A DNA stretch of 64,000 nt from Bradyrhizobium sp. Tv2a-2 (GTDB lineage Bacteria; Pseudomonadota; Alphaproteobacteria; Rhizobiales; Xanthobacteraceae). Location: positions 1 through 64,000 of the forward strand of contig NZ_AXAI01000028.1 of NCBI RefSeq assembly GCF_000472425.1, read 5' to 3'. The position numbers and the translations under genes were made by a program. Every line of letters begins with the position of its first letter. The stretch's first letter is position 1. The notes below the pieces were generated by a model, which was given only the letters and a program-made list of their open reading frames with translations, ran no database searches and was not told where the DNA came from. Shown piece after piece: positions 51,753-61,430 of this stretch.

Positions 51753-53129
51753 TTACGCGCCGTGCAAAACCGCATCAAACCGCGACATCACGATGTCGCG
51801 CTTGCTCTCGTCCACCCGCACGGTCATGTCGAAGCGGCCGTCGTTGAGCTCCTTGTTCAGGACCTCGGAGTTGCGGTGCAGCCATGAGATGCCGGCACCG
51901 TCGGCGGCGTCGACGGAGAGATCAAGTGTCACGCGAGTTGCCGCGAGCAGGTCTTCGATTGCCGACAGCAGTGTGTCGACTCCCTCCCCGGTTTCGGCCG
52001 AAACCAGAAGGCAGGGATGCTCATGCGGCCGGCGCGCAGCGATATTGGCGAGTTTTTCGCGCTCCTCCGAACTGAAGCGATCGATCTTGTTCCAGACTTC
52101 GAGAATGCGCCCGCTGGAAGGATCGATGCCGAGCTGGCGCAACACGGCGTCGACGTCGCGCTGCTGCGCCTCCGCATCTTCATGCGAAATATCGCGGACA
52201 TGCAGGATCACGTCGGCTTCCAGCACCTCTTCCAGCGTGGCGCGGAAAGCCGCCACCAGTTGGGTCGGCAGATTGGAGATGAAACCAACGGTGTCGGACA
52301 GCATCGCCTTGCCGCTATGCGGCAGATGGATCGCACGCAGGGTCGGGTCCAGCGTTGCGAACAGCATATCGGCCGCCTGCACGTCAGCGCGGGTCAGGCG
52401 GTTGAACAGCGTGGACTTGCCGGCATTGGTGTAGCCGACCAGCGCCACGACGCGGTAGGGCACGCGCTTGCGCCCCTCACGATGCAGCCTTCGCGTCGCC
52501 TGCACCTTCTTCAGTTCGTTTTCCAGCCGCGTGATGCGGTCGCCGATCAGCCGGCGGTCAGCCTCGATCTGGGTCTCGCCCGGGCCGCCCATGAAGCCGA
52601 AGCCGCCGCGCTGGCGCTCCAGATGGGTCCAGGATCGCACCAGGCGGCTGCGCTGGTAGTTGAGATGGGCGAGCTCGACCTGCAGCGCGCCCTCCTTGGT
52701 CTTGGCGCGGCGGCCGAAGATTTCCAGGATGAGGCCGGTGCGGTCCAGCACCTTGGTGCTCCAGGTTTTCTCGAGATTGCGCTGCTGGATCGGCGACAGA
52801 GCGCAATCCATCACCACGAGCTCGGCCTTTTCGGCGGTGACGAGGCCGGCGATCTCATCGACCTTGCCCTTGCCGAGATAGGTCGCCGGCCGGATCTCGC
52901 TGATTTGGGCGATCAGGGCATCGACGACCCTGAGATCGATGGCGCGCGCAAGGCCTGCTGCCTCATCGAGTCTGGCCTCGAAGTCACGCAAGGCATGATC
53001 ATCCGCTTGCGCCTCGGCCCCTCCGCGGCGCATTCGCAAGTAAGGGCCGATGACGAGCACCCGCCCGGTCTCCTTGGCCCCTGCTGACCGCGACCGGTCA
53101 GCCCCCCGTTCCCGTTCTCGGGGTTCCAA
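51753..53129 (-). CDS. hflX: GTPase HflX, 458 aa
   Basis: HflX-specific N-terminal domain (ATYLGKGKVDEIAGLV, VVMDCALSPIQQRNLEK, RQRGGFGFMGGPGETQIE) then a GTPase with G1 GYTNAGKSTLFNRL, G3 DTVGFISNLP and G4 NKID. It splits stalled ribosomes. The reading frame opens at a TTG (53129), 11 bases after hfq. The hfq-hflX pair is a classic operon. Confidence 0.93.
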   Translation of the reverse strand: MEPRERERGADRSRSAGAKETGRVLVIGPYLRMRRGGAEAQADDHALRDFEARLDEAAGLARAIDLRVVDALIAQISEIRPATYLGKGKVDEIAGLVTAEKAELVVMDCALSPIQQRNLEKTWSTKVLDRTGLILEIFGRRAKTKEGALQVELAHLNYQRSRLVRSWTHLERQRGGFGFMGGPGETQIEADRRLIGDRITRLENELKKVQATRRLHREGRKRVPYRVVALVGYTNAGKSTLFNRLTRADVQAADMLFATLDPTLRAIHLPHSGKAMLSDTVGFISNLPTQLVAAFRATLEEVLEADVILHVRDISHEDAEAQQRDVDAVLRQLGIDPSSGRILEVWNKIDRFSSEEREKLANIAARRPHEHPCLLVSAETGEGVDTLLSAIEDLLAATRVTLDLSVDAADGAGISWLHRNSEVLNKELNDGRFDMTVRVDESKRDIVMSRFDAVLHGA

Positions 53130-53140
53130 TCAGGTCTCTC

Positions 53141-53389
53141 TCAAGCAGGCGCATCCTCGCCGCCTTCGAATAGCTGGATGGGAGCGCCCGGCATGATGGT
53201 CGAGATCGCATGCTTGTAGACAAGTTGCGAGTGACCGTCCCGCCGGAGCAGCAGGCAGAAATTGTCGAACCAAGTAACAATCCCCTGCAGCTTGACTCCG
53301 TTCACCAGAAATATCGTCAGTGGCGTTTTGGTTTTACGAACGTGATTGAGGAAGGTGTCTTGTAGGTTTTGTGCGCGGTCTGCCGCCAT
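53141..53389 (-). CDS. hfq: RNA chaperone Hfq, 82 aa
   Basis: Sm1 motif (DTFLNHVRKTKTPLTIFLVN, GVKLQGIVTWFDNFCLLLRR) and Sm2 (QLVYKHAISTIMP). Length is normal for alphaproteobacteria. Hexameric Hfq pairs small RNAs with mRNAs. Followed by hflX, preceded by ntrX after a 263-base gap that should hold its promoter. Confidence 0.97.
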   Translation of the reverse strand: MAADRAQNLQDTFLNHVRKTKTPLTIFLVNGVKLQGIVTWFDNFCLLLRRDGHSQLVYKHAISTIMPGAPIQLFEGGEDAPA

Positions 53390-53652
53390 TGTTTTTATCC
53401 CGCCGTTGTAGCGTCTTTTTATTGAACTTTATTGAGCCGGTTATCGCCCTCTCACGGAGCCTTCCCCGGCTGCCCACGCCACGTGAGTCCCCCTCCAGTG
53501 GCGCGAACCGAACGATTAGAGGGCAGGCGCGCTTTTTAGGCAAGCCGCTTGAGACCGCAAGGCCGCCTGAAGCGACGCATTTCTCTGCAAAACTCGCGAA
53601 AATAGATCAATTTTCCCAAGCAAATGCATGAAAGCGCATCCTTTTTAGGGAT

Positions 53653-55023
53653 TTAGCCGACCCCCAGCGCCTTCAGTTTCCGGTGCAGCGCCGAGCGCTC
53701 CATGCCAACGAACTCCGCCGTGCGCGAGATATTTCCGGAGAATCGGCTGATCTGGGCGATCAGATAGTCGCGCTCGAACACCTCACGCGCCTCGCGCAAT
53801 GGCAGGCCCATGATGTGCTCGCCATTATTGCTGGTGGGCATGGCCGGCACCATGGAGCCGACGTCCTGCGGCAGCATGTCGGCGGTGATGATGGTTTCGG
53901 GTCCGCCGGCGGCGAGAATCATGACGCGCTCGACATTGTTGCGCAGCTGCCGGACGTTGCCCGGCCAGACATGGGACTGCAGCACCGCCATGGCGTCCTG
54001 GCCGATCTGCCGCTTGGGGAGGCCCGTGGTGGCCGAGATCTGGTCCATGAAATAGTCAATCAGTTCAGGGATATCCTCGCGCCGCTCCGAGAGCGGCGGC
54101 ACGCGGATGGGTACCACGGAAAGCCGGTGGTAGAGGTCCTCGCGGAAGCGGCCGGCGGCGATCTCCTCTTCCAGGTTGCGCGCGGTCGAGGAGATGATGC
54201 GGACATCGACGGCGACCTTGTTGGTGCCTCCCTGGCGCTGGAAGGTCTGCTCGACCAGCACACGCAGGATCTTGTTTTGGGTTTCGCGCGGCATATCGCC
54301 GATCTCGTCGACGAACAGTGTGCCGCCGTGAGCTTCTTCCAACGCACCGGTCTTGCGCGCATGCTCGCCGTTGGACTGCTCGACGCCGAACAGCTCGACC
54401 TCCATCCGCTCCGGCGTGATGGCGGCGGCATTGATGACGACGAAAGGACCTTCGGCACGGTTGGAGGCGATGTGCAGGGTACGCGCGACCAGTTCTTTCC
54501 CGGAGCCCGCGGGGCCGACAATCAGGATGCGGCTATTGGCCTTGGCTGCCCGCTCGATGGTCTGGCGCAGTTGATTCATGCAGGGCGAGTGACCGGTCAG
54601 CGTGCTCGCGGTCGGCGCCAGCTGCTTCAGCTCGCGCACCTCCCGCTTCAGCCGTGAGGTTTCCAGCGCCCGCGTCGCCACCAGGATCAGGCGGTCGGAC
54701 TTGAACGGCTTTTCGATGAAGTCATAGGCGCCGCGCTTGATCGCCGCCACCGCGGTTTCGATGTTGCCGTGACCGGAAATCATCACCACGGGCAGGTCGG
54801 GATGGTCGCGCTTGACCTGCTCCAGGAGCTGCAATCCGTCGAGCTTGGAGCCCTGCAGCCAGATGTCGAGGAAGACCAGATGCGGCCGGCGGTTGGCGAT
54901 CTCGGCAAGCGCGGTGTCGCTATCGCGCGCCGTGCGGGTCGAAAACCCCTCGTCATCCAGAATACCCGCAACCAGTTCGCGAATATCGGCTTCGTCATCG
55001 ACGATCAGAATATCACTTGCCAT
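53653..55023 (-). CDS. ntrX: NtrX response regulator, 456 aa
   Basis: Receiver domain with phosphorylatable Asp in LVFLDIWLQGSKLDG and Lys in FIEKPFKSDR; AAA+ domain with GPAGSGKELVART and DEIGDMPRETQN; C-terminal Fis helix (RTAEFVGMERSALHRKLKAL). Where NtrC has GAFTGA, this protein reads VEQSNGEHARKTGALEEA, so contact with sigma-54 is not expected. Lies 14 bases after ntrY. Confidence 0.95.
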   Translation of the reverse strand: MASDILIVDDEADIRELVAGILDDEGFSTRTARDSDTALAEIANRRPHLVFLDIWLQGSKLDGLQLLEQVKRDHPDLPVVMISGHGNIETAVAAIKRGAYDFIEKPFKSDRLILVATRALETSRLKREVRELKQLAPTASTLTGHSPCMNQLRQTIERAAKANSRILIVGPAGSGKELVARTLHIASNRAEGPFVVINAAAITPERMEVELFGVEQSNGEHARKTGALEEAHGGTLFVDEIGDMPRETQNKILRVLVEQTFQRQGGTNKVAVDVRIISSTARNLEEEIAAGRFREDLYHRLSVVPIRVPPLSERREDIPELIDYFMDQISATTGLPKRQIGQDAMAVLQSHVWPGNVRQLRNNVERVMILAAGGPETIITADMLPQDVGSMVPAMPTSNNGEHIMGLPLREAREVFERDYLIAQISRFSGNISRTAEFVGMERSALHRKLKALGVG

Positions 55024-55037
55024 GGCTCCGCCCTGCT

Positions 55038-57467
55038 TCAGCTGCCTGTTGCGGCTTCGGTTTTCGTGTCTTTGTTGGTTGTGTTCTGAATTTCTGTGTC
55101 ACTGTTGGTCGTCTGAGCCGTGTCAGGGGTTTGCCCTGCCGGCGCCTGTTTTGCCTCGCCTGCCACCTTTGTCTCGTTTGCCGCCGGACTGCCGCCCGCC
55201 CCTTGCTCCTTCGGGTCGGCCTTTGGCGCCTCTGTCTTCTGGCCGTCGACCTTGGCATGCCCGGAGACCGCAAAGCGCAGCCGCATCCAGGCACCGCGCT
55301 GCCCGGCGCGGAAGTCGGCAGCGTCCTTCAACTCGATGCGCCCGCCATGGTCCTCAAGCACGCGGCCCACGATGGCGAGCCCAAGGCCGGTGCCCTTGGC
55401 GCGCGTGGTCACGTAGGGCTCGAGCAGTCGCTGCCGGGCCACCTTCGGCAGCCCGATGCCGTTATCGACGACGTCGATGATGATCTCCGCGTTCTCGCGC
55501 TGGGCAACGACATCAATACGCCCCTTGCCCAATTCCTCCGTTGGCACGGCCTCGATGGCTTCGGTCGCGTTCTTGATGATGTTGGTCAGCGCCTGCGAGA
55601 TCAGGCGGCGGTCGAACTGCGCCCGCAGCGGATCCTCCTTGATATCGGCCTCGATATCGATCTCGGGATGGGCGACCTTCATCAGGAACACCGCCTGCCG
55701 CACGGTGTCGGCAACGTCTTCGCCTTCGATCACGGGTTTGGGCATGCGCGCGAAACGCGAGAACTCGTCCACCATCCGCCTGATATCGTCGACCTGGCGC
55801 ACGATGGTGTCGGTGCACTGGTCGAATATCGCCTTGTCCTCGGTGATGACCTTGCCGAATTTACGGCGGATGCGCTCGGCCGAAAGCTGGATCGGAGTCA
55901 GCGGATTCTTGATCTCATGCGCGATGCGGCGCGCGACGTCGCCCCAGGCGGAGGTGCGCTGCGCCGAAACCAGATCGGTGATGTCGTCGAGCGTGATGAT
56001 GTAGCTGTCGCGCGTCGCCTCGCTGGTCTTCTCGGCGCTGACGCGGACTGAGAGATTGCGCTCATTGCCGTCGCGCAGGATGGTCACCTGCCCCTGCACC
56101 AGCCGCTGGTTGCCCTCGCGCGCATTCTTCATCATCTCGTCGAGTTCGGGCAGCACGTCGGAGAGCGGATGGTCCAGAGTTTCTGACTCCGCATGTCCGA
56201 TCAGCTTTTCCGCCGAGCGGTTGAGAATGCCGATCGAGCCGGAGCCGTCGACTCCGATGATGCCGGCGGACGCCGAGGACAGCACCGCCTCGATAAAGCG
56301 ACGGCGGCTGTCGATCAGCTCGGAGGCGCTGACTAGCTCGTCGCGCTGGGTGCGTAGTTCCTGCGTCATCTTGTTGAAGGTCTCGCCTAACTGGGCGAGA
56401 TCGCCCTCCGATCTCATGACGGGGACCTGCACCTTGAGGTCGCCGGTGGAGACGAGATTGGCGGCGTTCATCAGCCTTCGGATCGGCGCCACCAGGCGAT
56501 TCGCGAAGTTCAGGCCAAGCAGCACCGAGGCCATCAGGATGGTGAGCGCGATCACCGCGAACATCAACGCGAAGGCAACCTGGATGCCGAGCCGCTGCGA
56601 TTCCATCTCGGTATAGCCGGCGACACTGGCCTCGGTCTGCTTGAGCTGGTCGACCACCCGCGGATCGAGCGCGCGCTCCACGTAGAGGAACGTGTCGGTG
56701 AAGGCCTTTAGCCGGATCACGGCCGCGACCGAATTCGAATCAGGCAGCACCGCGATTTCCGGCTCGTCCTCGTTGACATTCTTCAGGAAGTCGGGCGACG
56801 GCGGCGAATAGGACGCGCGAGCGCCGGTGTCGGCCGTCTCCAGCGGCGTCGCGTCCTTGTCCATGATCATGGCGCCCGGCAGATTGCGCGCAGCGGCGCT
56901 GGCGGTCAGCAACTGCTTAAACGAGCCCCGGTCCTGGTAGTAGAGCGGTTGCGCGTGGCTGACGTCGACCGCCATCCCCAGAATATCGCCGCGAATGAGC
57001 TGGGCGTGCTCCTGCACATAGGCGCGCGAAATCGTCAGCGAGTTCTGAATCACCTCCCGGGTCGGGCCGGAGAACAGCCGGTCGAGACCGCGGTCGATGG
57101 TGACATTGGCGATGATCGCAACCAGCACCGCCGGCAAGACCGCGATAACCGAGAACAGGCCGACCACCTGGATGTGCAGGCGCGCCGCCGCCCGACCGCG
57201 GCGCCTGGCCAGCACCATCTGCCAGACTTCGCGCACGATGATGCCGACCAAGAGCAGGATGGTCGCCACATTGATCAGGTAGAAGGACCGCACCACCGGG
57301 GGCGTCGGGGGGATCCGCGTCAGGCCGGTCAGGACCATGAAGGTCAGGAAGGCCGACAACAGCGCAATGCCGACGGCAAAAGGCGCGAGCAGCCGCCGCA
57401 GGGTCTTCCCCTTCGGCTCAGCCAACGACGGATCGAACGGTGCGGGTGCTGCCTCTGCGCTGGTCAT
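55038..57467 (-). CDS. ntrY: NtrY membrane sensor histidine kinase, 809 aa
   Basis: Membrane segments at about residues 30-50, 65-85, 100-122 and 305-330, a periplasmic sensor loop between the last two, then HAMP, PAS (GIIGVDGSGSIGILNRSAE), the H box ARRIAHEIKNPLTPIQLS and ATPase motifs (DNGIGLP, GTGLGLAIV). The last 70 residues are Thr/Ala/Lys-rich and low in complexity. It senses redox or nitrogen state and phosphorylates NtrX. Confidence 0.95.
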   Translation of the reverse strand: MTSAEAAPAPFDPSLAEPKGKTLRRLLAPFAVGIALLSAFLTFMVLTGLTRIPPTPPVVRSFYLINVATILLLVGIIVREVWQMVLARRRGRAAARLHIQVVGLFSVIAVLPAVLVAIIANVTIDRGLDRLFSGPTREVIQNSLTISRAYVQEHAQLIRGDILGMAVDVSHAQPLYYQDRGSFKQLLTASAAARNLPGAMIMDKDATPLETADTGARASYSPPSPDFLKNVNEDEPEIAVLPDSNSVAAVIRLKAFTDTFLYVERALDPRVVDQLKQTEASVAGYTEMESQRLGIQVAFALMFAVIALTILMASVLLGLNFANRLVAPIRRLMNAANLVSTGDLKVQVPVMRSEGDLAQLGETFNKMTQELRTQRDELVSASELIDSRRRFIEAVLSSASAGIIGVDGSGSIGILNRSAEKLIGHAESETLDHPLSDVLPELDEMMKNAREGNQRLVQGQVTILRDGNERNLSVRVSAEKTSEATRDSYIITLDDITDLVSAQRTSAWGDVARRIAHEIKNPLTPIQLSAERIRRKFGKVITEDKAIFDQCTDTIVRQVDDIRRMVDEFSRFARMPKPVIEGEDVADTVRQAVFLMKVAHPEIDIEADIKEDPLRAQFDRRLISQALTNIIKNATEAIEAVPTEELGKGRIDVVAQRENAEIIIDVVDNGIGLPKVARQRLLEPYVTTRAKGTGLGLAIVGRVLEDHGGRIELKDAADFRAGQRGAWMRLRFAVSGHAKVDGQKTEAPKADPKEQGAGGSPAANETKVAGEAKQAPAGQTPDTAQTTNSDTEIQNTTNKDTKTEAATGS

Positions 57468-57638
57468 TCCGGCAAGGTGTGATGCTGAATCGGGCCAAGT
57501 CCGGCGTTGCGGACTGATGCATTCATATCACATTGTTGCCGAAATGCGACTATTCCGAGGCGCCGTCGCCCGGGAAATGCGCATCCACAGGCAGGACGCC
57601 GAATGACGTGCGGGCCAAAGAGCCCTCCTCGCCAGTTC

Positions 57639-58100
57639 CTAGAGTTCGCGCGCCATCAGCGCCGTCTCGAAGCCCTTCCAGTTGGTGCGGTCGAGCGTGG
57701 CCCAGCCGAGCTTCGAATAAAACCCCTCCGCAGCGCTTGTGTAGAGGTGCAACCGCGTGACGCCTCGCTGGCGCGCCTGATCCTCAATGGCTCGGACCAA
57801 TACGGCACCTGCACCCCGTCGCCGATACTCCGGAACCACAAACAAGCCTACCAACCACGGCGACAAATCATGGTTGGGCTCGATCTCCGACTCGGCCAGA
57901 AGACAGGTTCCGATCGGCTCATCACCAACCTTGGCGATCAGCGCGACCCCATGGCTCTGATCGGAAGCAAACAGCTCCAGCGACCGCAATTCCTGCTCGA
58001 AGGACGCTTCCAGCACGGGAAACGTATCCGCGCGCCAACGTGCGCAGATGGCCAGTTCCGATGTCCGGGGCTTCACGATGAACGTCTGGATGTCGGCCAT
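57639..58100 (-). CDS. GNAT-family N-acetyltransferase, 153 aa
   Basis: GNAT acetyl-CoA site in LVGLFVVPEYRRRGAGAVLV (motif A, R-R-x-G-x-G/A) and motif B in TRLHLYTSAAEGFYSKLGW. ATG at 58100 chosen because MADIQTFIVKPRT starts the fold. It interrupts the ntrC-ntrY neighbourhood. Substrate unknown. Confidence 0.85.
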   Translation of the reverse strand: MADIQTFIVKPRTSELAICARWRADTFPVLEASFEQELRSLELFASDQSHGVALIAKVGDEPIGTCLLAESEIEPNHDLSPWLVGLFVVPEYRRRGAGAVLVRAIEDQARQRGVTRLHLYTSAAEGFYSKLGWATLDRTNWKGFETALMAREL

Positions 58101-58271
58101 CAAAGTCCCTGCGCACCCCTTCGAGCGTATCGGGCAACCCTGGCGCCCGTAGCCGCCGAACATGGCGGGGCGGATCGGTTCAGGCAAGCCACGAGACCGG
58201 CTTTGCGCTCCCGCAACGGGCACCAGCAACGGCCTGCCTGCGGTCCAGGAAAGCACGCGACCCGCACGCCT

Positions 58272-58367
58272 TCACAAGGTTAGCATGCCGTACCAGGTGG
58301 TCGCGGCGATCAAGACCAAAAAGCTCGTCGCGGTCGCGACGAAGAAGCAACGCTCCACCATATCCAT
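58272..58367 (-). CDS. Candidate small membrane protein, 31 aa
   Basis: ATG at 58367 behind GAGGGA. MDMVERCFFVATATSFLVLI and AATTWYGMLTL form one membrane segment with an acidic/basic N-terminus. Similar in design to the small proteins at 17376 and 17574. Confidence 0.4.
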   Translation of the reverse strand: MDMVERCFFVATATSFLVLIAATTWYGMLTL

Positions 58368-58564
58368 TGGACAGTCCCTCAATGCCGATCGGAGCGTGCG
58401 GATCAATCCAGCCGTTGTCTGTATCAAATGATGATTCTGGAAAAATAATTTTGAGCGCGATCCGGAACAGGCGGACCGCCGATGGGCCCTCAAGCACGTG
58501 CGGCCGGAACAATGGCCCACGCTATCCAATTGACCCTGGGCGTTCCAATCGAAAGAGGATGACA

Positions 58565-58768
58565 ATGAGGCTTACGGCAATCACCATCGCGGCCCTCGTG
58601 CTCGCAGCCACATCGGTACCCGCCAGCGCCGCGCACCGGCACCACCACCACTATCACTCAGCCGCCACCAGCAATCCGAACGGCACGGCCGGCGGTCCCA
58701 CGACGTTGAGCGGGACCGGATCATCGCAATATGGCGGATCGACGCCCGGCGTCACCGGCAAGAACTAG
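58565..58768 (+). CDS. Small exported histidine-rich protein, 67 aa
   Basis: A clear signal peptide (MRLTAITIAALVLAATSVPA, cleavage after ASA) precedes HRHHHHYHSAATSN and a Gly/Ser/Thr-rich tail (GGPTTLSGTGSSQYGG). The ATG at 58565 has AAGAGG seven bases upstream; the ATG at 58559 is too close to it. The His cluster suggests metal binding in the periplasm, which is inference. It converges on ntrC. Confidence 0.65.
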   Translation: MRLTAITIAALVLAATSVPASAAHRHHHHYHSAATSNPNGTAGGPTTLSGTGSSQYGGSTPGVTGKN

Positions 58769-58790
58769 CGACGAAACTGCAAGCCCGCTG

Positions 58791-60239
58791 CTAGCTGCCG
58801 CTGCGATAGACCTGAATATCGAGGTCGCGGATCTTCTTGCGCAGCGTGTTGCGGTTCAGGCCGAGCAGGTCGGCGGCACGGATCTGGTTGCCGCGGGTGG
58901 CGGCGAGCGCGGCTGTGAGCAGCGGTACCTCGATCTCCTTCAGGATGCGGTGATAGAGGCCGGGCGGCGGCACGCCGTTCGGGAAGCCCTGGAAGTGCGA
59001 GGACAGATAGGCTTCGACAGCTCCGCCCAGATTGTCGATGCCGTGATGCACGACCCCGCCGGGCGTCACGGCCGGCGGGGCCAGTTCGCCGTCGATGACA
59101 GAGGCTGTGATGATGTCCTGTGGATAGAGCGCAGCGAGACGGCGGGCGAGGTTCTCGAGCTCGCGCACATTGCCCGGCCAGCGATGCTGCTTCAACCGCT
59201 CCAGCGCCATGGCATCCAGCTTCTTCGGCGGCAACCCGTCCTTCTCGGCCAGCGCGAAGAAATGCCTGACAAGGTCGGGCAGGTCCTCGATGCGCTCGCG
59301 CAGCGGCGGCAGCCTCAAGGGAACCACGTTGAGACGGAAGAACAGGTCTTCGCGGAACAGGCCCTGCTGGATCAGGATACGAAGGTCCTTGTTGGAGGCG
59401 GCGACGATTCGCACGTCGGTCTTGATCGGGGTGCGGCCGCCGACGGTGGTGTATTCGCCCTGCTGCAGCACGCGCAAAAGCCGGGTCTGGGCCTCCATCG
59501 GCATGTCGCCGATCTCGTCCAGGAACAGGGTGCCGCCCTCGGCCTGCTCGAAACGGCCGGAGGCGCGAGTGTTGGCGCCGGTGAAGGCGCCGCGCTCATG
59601 GCCGAACAGTTCGGACTCAATGAGGTCGCGCGGGATCGCGGCCATATTGACTGCGACGAAGGGACCATTGCGGCGCTTGCCGTAATCGTGCAGCGCGCGC
59701 GCCACCAACTCCTTGCCGGTGCCGGACTCGCCGGAGATCATCACCGTGAGGTCGGTCTGCATCAGCCGCGCCAGTACCCGGTAGATTTCCTGCATCGCCG
59801 GCGAGCGGCCGACCAGCGGGATCGATTCGAACTCCTGCTCGTCGGGAGCGCTCGCCGTGCGCTCCTTCGGCTCGGCGAGCGCCCGGCCGACGATCGCGAT
59901 CAGTTCCTTCAGGTCGAAGGGCTTTGGCAGATACTCATAGGCCCCGCGCTCGGAGGCGCGGATCGCCGTCATGAAGGTATTCTGCGCACTCATGACGATG
60001 ACGGGCAGATTGGGGCGCATCTTCTTGATGCGCGGCAGGAGATCGAAGGCGTTCTCATCAGGCATCACCACGTCGGTGATGACGAGGTCGCCCTCCCCCT
60101 GGCTGACCCAGCGCCACAGGGTCGCGGCATTGCCGGTGAGGCGCACTTCGTAGCCGGCGCGCGACAGGGCTTGATTGAGTACCGTCCGGATCGCGGTATC
60201 GTCATCGGCGACAAGAATGCTACCTGCAGGCATATTCAT
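58791..60239 (-). CDS. ntrC: Nitrogen regulator NtrC, 482 aa
   Basis: Receiver Asp in DLVITDVVMPDENAFD, AAA+ domain with GESGTGKELVARALH, GAFTGA in HERGAFTGANTRA and DEIGDMPMEAQTRLL, and a Fis-type C-terminus (RAADLLGLNRNTLRKKIRDL). It activates sigma-54 promoters under nitrogen limitation. Three bases separate it from ntrB. Confidence 0.97.
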   Translation of the reverse strand: MNMPAGSILVADDDTAIRTVLNQALSRAGYEVRLTGNAATLWRWVSQGEGDLVITDVVMPDENAFDLLPRIKKMRPNLPVIVMSAQNTFMTAIRASERGAYEYLPKPFDLKELIAIVGRALAEPKERTASAPDEQEFESIPLVGRSPAMQEIYRVLARLMQTDLTVMISGESGTGKELVARALHDYGKRRNGPFVAVNMAAIPRDLIESELFGHERGAFTGANTRASGRFEQAEGGTLFLDEIGDMPMEAQTRLLRVLQQGEYTTVGGRTPIKTDVRIVAASNKDLRILIQQGLFREDLFFRLNVVPLRLPPLRERIEDLPDLVRHFFALAEKDGLPPKKLDAMALERLKQHRWPGNVRELENLARRLAALYPQDIITASVIDGELAPPAVTPGGVVHHGIDNLGGAVEAYLSSHFQGFPNGVPPPGLYHRILKEIEVPLLTAALAATRGNQIRAADLLGLNRNTLRKKIRDLDIQVYRSGS

Positions 60240-60242
60240 TCC

Positions 60243-61430
60243 TCATCGTTCCTGTGAGGCATGCAACGGCGTCCCCGAGACGACATCGCGATGGCTTGGA
60301 TCTGTATGGGGTGCGTCCGGATGCTTGGCGCTGTTGAATATGGGCATCAACACCCGGAAGGTGGTCTTGCGCGGCTGTGACTCGCATTCGATGATGCCGC
60401 CGTGATCGCCGACGATCTTGGCGACCAGTGCAAGGCCGAGGCCGCTGCCTGTCTGCTTGGTCGTGACGAAGGGATCGAACAGGTTCGGCATCAAATCTTC
60501 GGGCACGCCCGGGCCGTTGTCCTTGACACAGAATTCCAACGGCAAGGAGACACGCGACTTCTTGCCCGGCACCGAGAGTCGCACGCCGGGGCGGAACGCC
60601 GTGGTGAGCTGGATCTCGGCGTCGCTCCCGAGATCGACCACGGCCTCGGCCGCGTTCTTCACCAGGTTCAGGAACACCTGAATCAGTTGGTCCTGGTTTG
60701 CGAGCACCGGCGGCAGTGAAGGATCGTAATCCTCGACAAAGCGCACATTGCGCGCGAAGCCAGATTGCGCGAGCCGTTTGACGTGGTCGAGCACGGAATG
60801 GATGTTGACCGGCCCGCGCGCCACCGGGCGGTCGTCGCCAAACACCTCCATGCGGTCCACGAGGGTGACGATGCGATCGGCTTCGTCGCAGATGAGCCGG
60901 GTCAGCATGCGGTCCTCGGAGGAGGCCTGCTGCTCCAGAAGCTGGGCTGCGCCGCGGATGCCGGACAGCGGGTTCTTGATCTCGTGCGCGAGCATCGCGG
61001 CGAGCGCAATGACTGAACGGGCGGCGCTGCGATGGGTGAGCTGGCGATCCATCTTGTCGGCGATGGTGCGCTCCTGCAGCATCACGACGATATGGCCCGG
61101 TCGCTCCGTGAGCGGGGCGACATGCAGGTCGACCTGGCGATCGGCGCCCATGCGCGGCGTGCCGAGATCGACCTTGTATTCATTGACCGGCGCATTGCTA
61201 GTGCGCACCTGGTCGATCAGGGCCAGCAGCGGGCTGCCGAATGGCACCAGCTCCTTCAGTTGCTGGCGCTGCAGGAACTGGGTGGAAATCTCGAAAAACG
61301 CCTCCGCTGCATTGTTGGCATCGACGATCTTGCCGTCGGGGCCGATCAGGATCACCGGGTTGGGCAGCGCGTTGAGGATGGCATCGGCGTCCGATGGCCG
61401 CGTTTTGCGATGTTCGGCGGCTGACGTCAT
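60243..61430 (-). CDS. ntrB: Nitrogen-sensing histidine kinase NtrB, 395 aa
   Basis: N-terminal PAS (NALPNPVILIGPDGKIVDAN), H box AAMLAHEIKNPLSGIRGAAQ, N box NLVKNAAEAV and G boxes (DNGPGVP, GSGLGLALV). Soluble, as expected; PII controls it in related species. Start at ATG 61430 overlaps the dusB stop by four bases. Confidence 0.97.
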   Translation of the reverse strand: MTSAAEHRKTRPSDADAILNALPNPVILIGPDGKIVDANNAAEAFFEISTQFLQRQQLKELVPFGSPLLALIDQVRTSNAPVNEYKVDLGTPRMGADRQVDLHVAPLTERPGHIVVMLQERTIADKMDRQLTHRSAARSVIALAAMLAHEIKNPLSGIRGAAQLLEQQASSEDRMLTRLICDEADRIVTLVDRMEVFGDDRPVARGPVNIHSVLDHVKRLAQSGFARNVRFVEDYDPSLPPVLANQDQLIQVFLNLVKNAAEAVVDLGSDAEIQLTTAFRPGVRLSVPGKKSRVSLPLEFCVKDNGPGVPEDLMPNLFDPFVTTKQTGSGLGLALVAKIVGDHGGIIECESQPRKTTFRVLMPIFNSAKHPDAPHTDPSHRDVVSGTPLHASQER

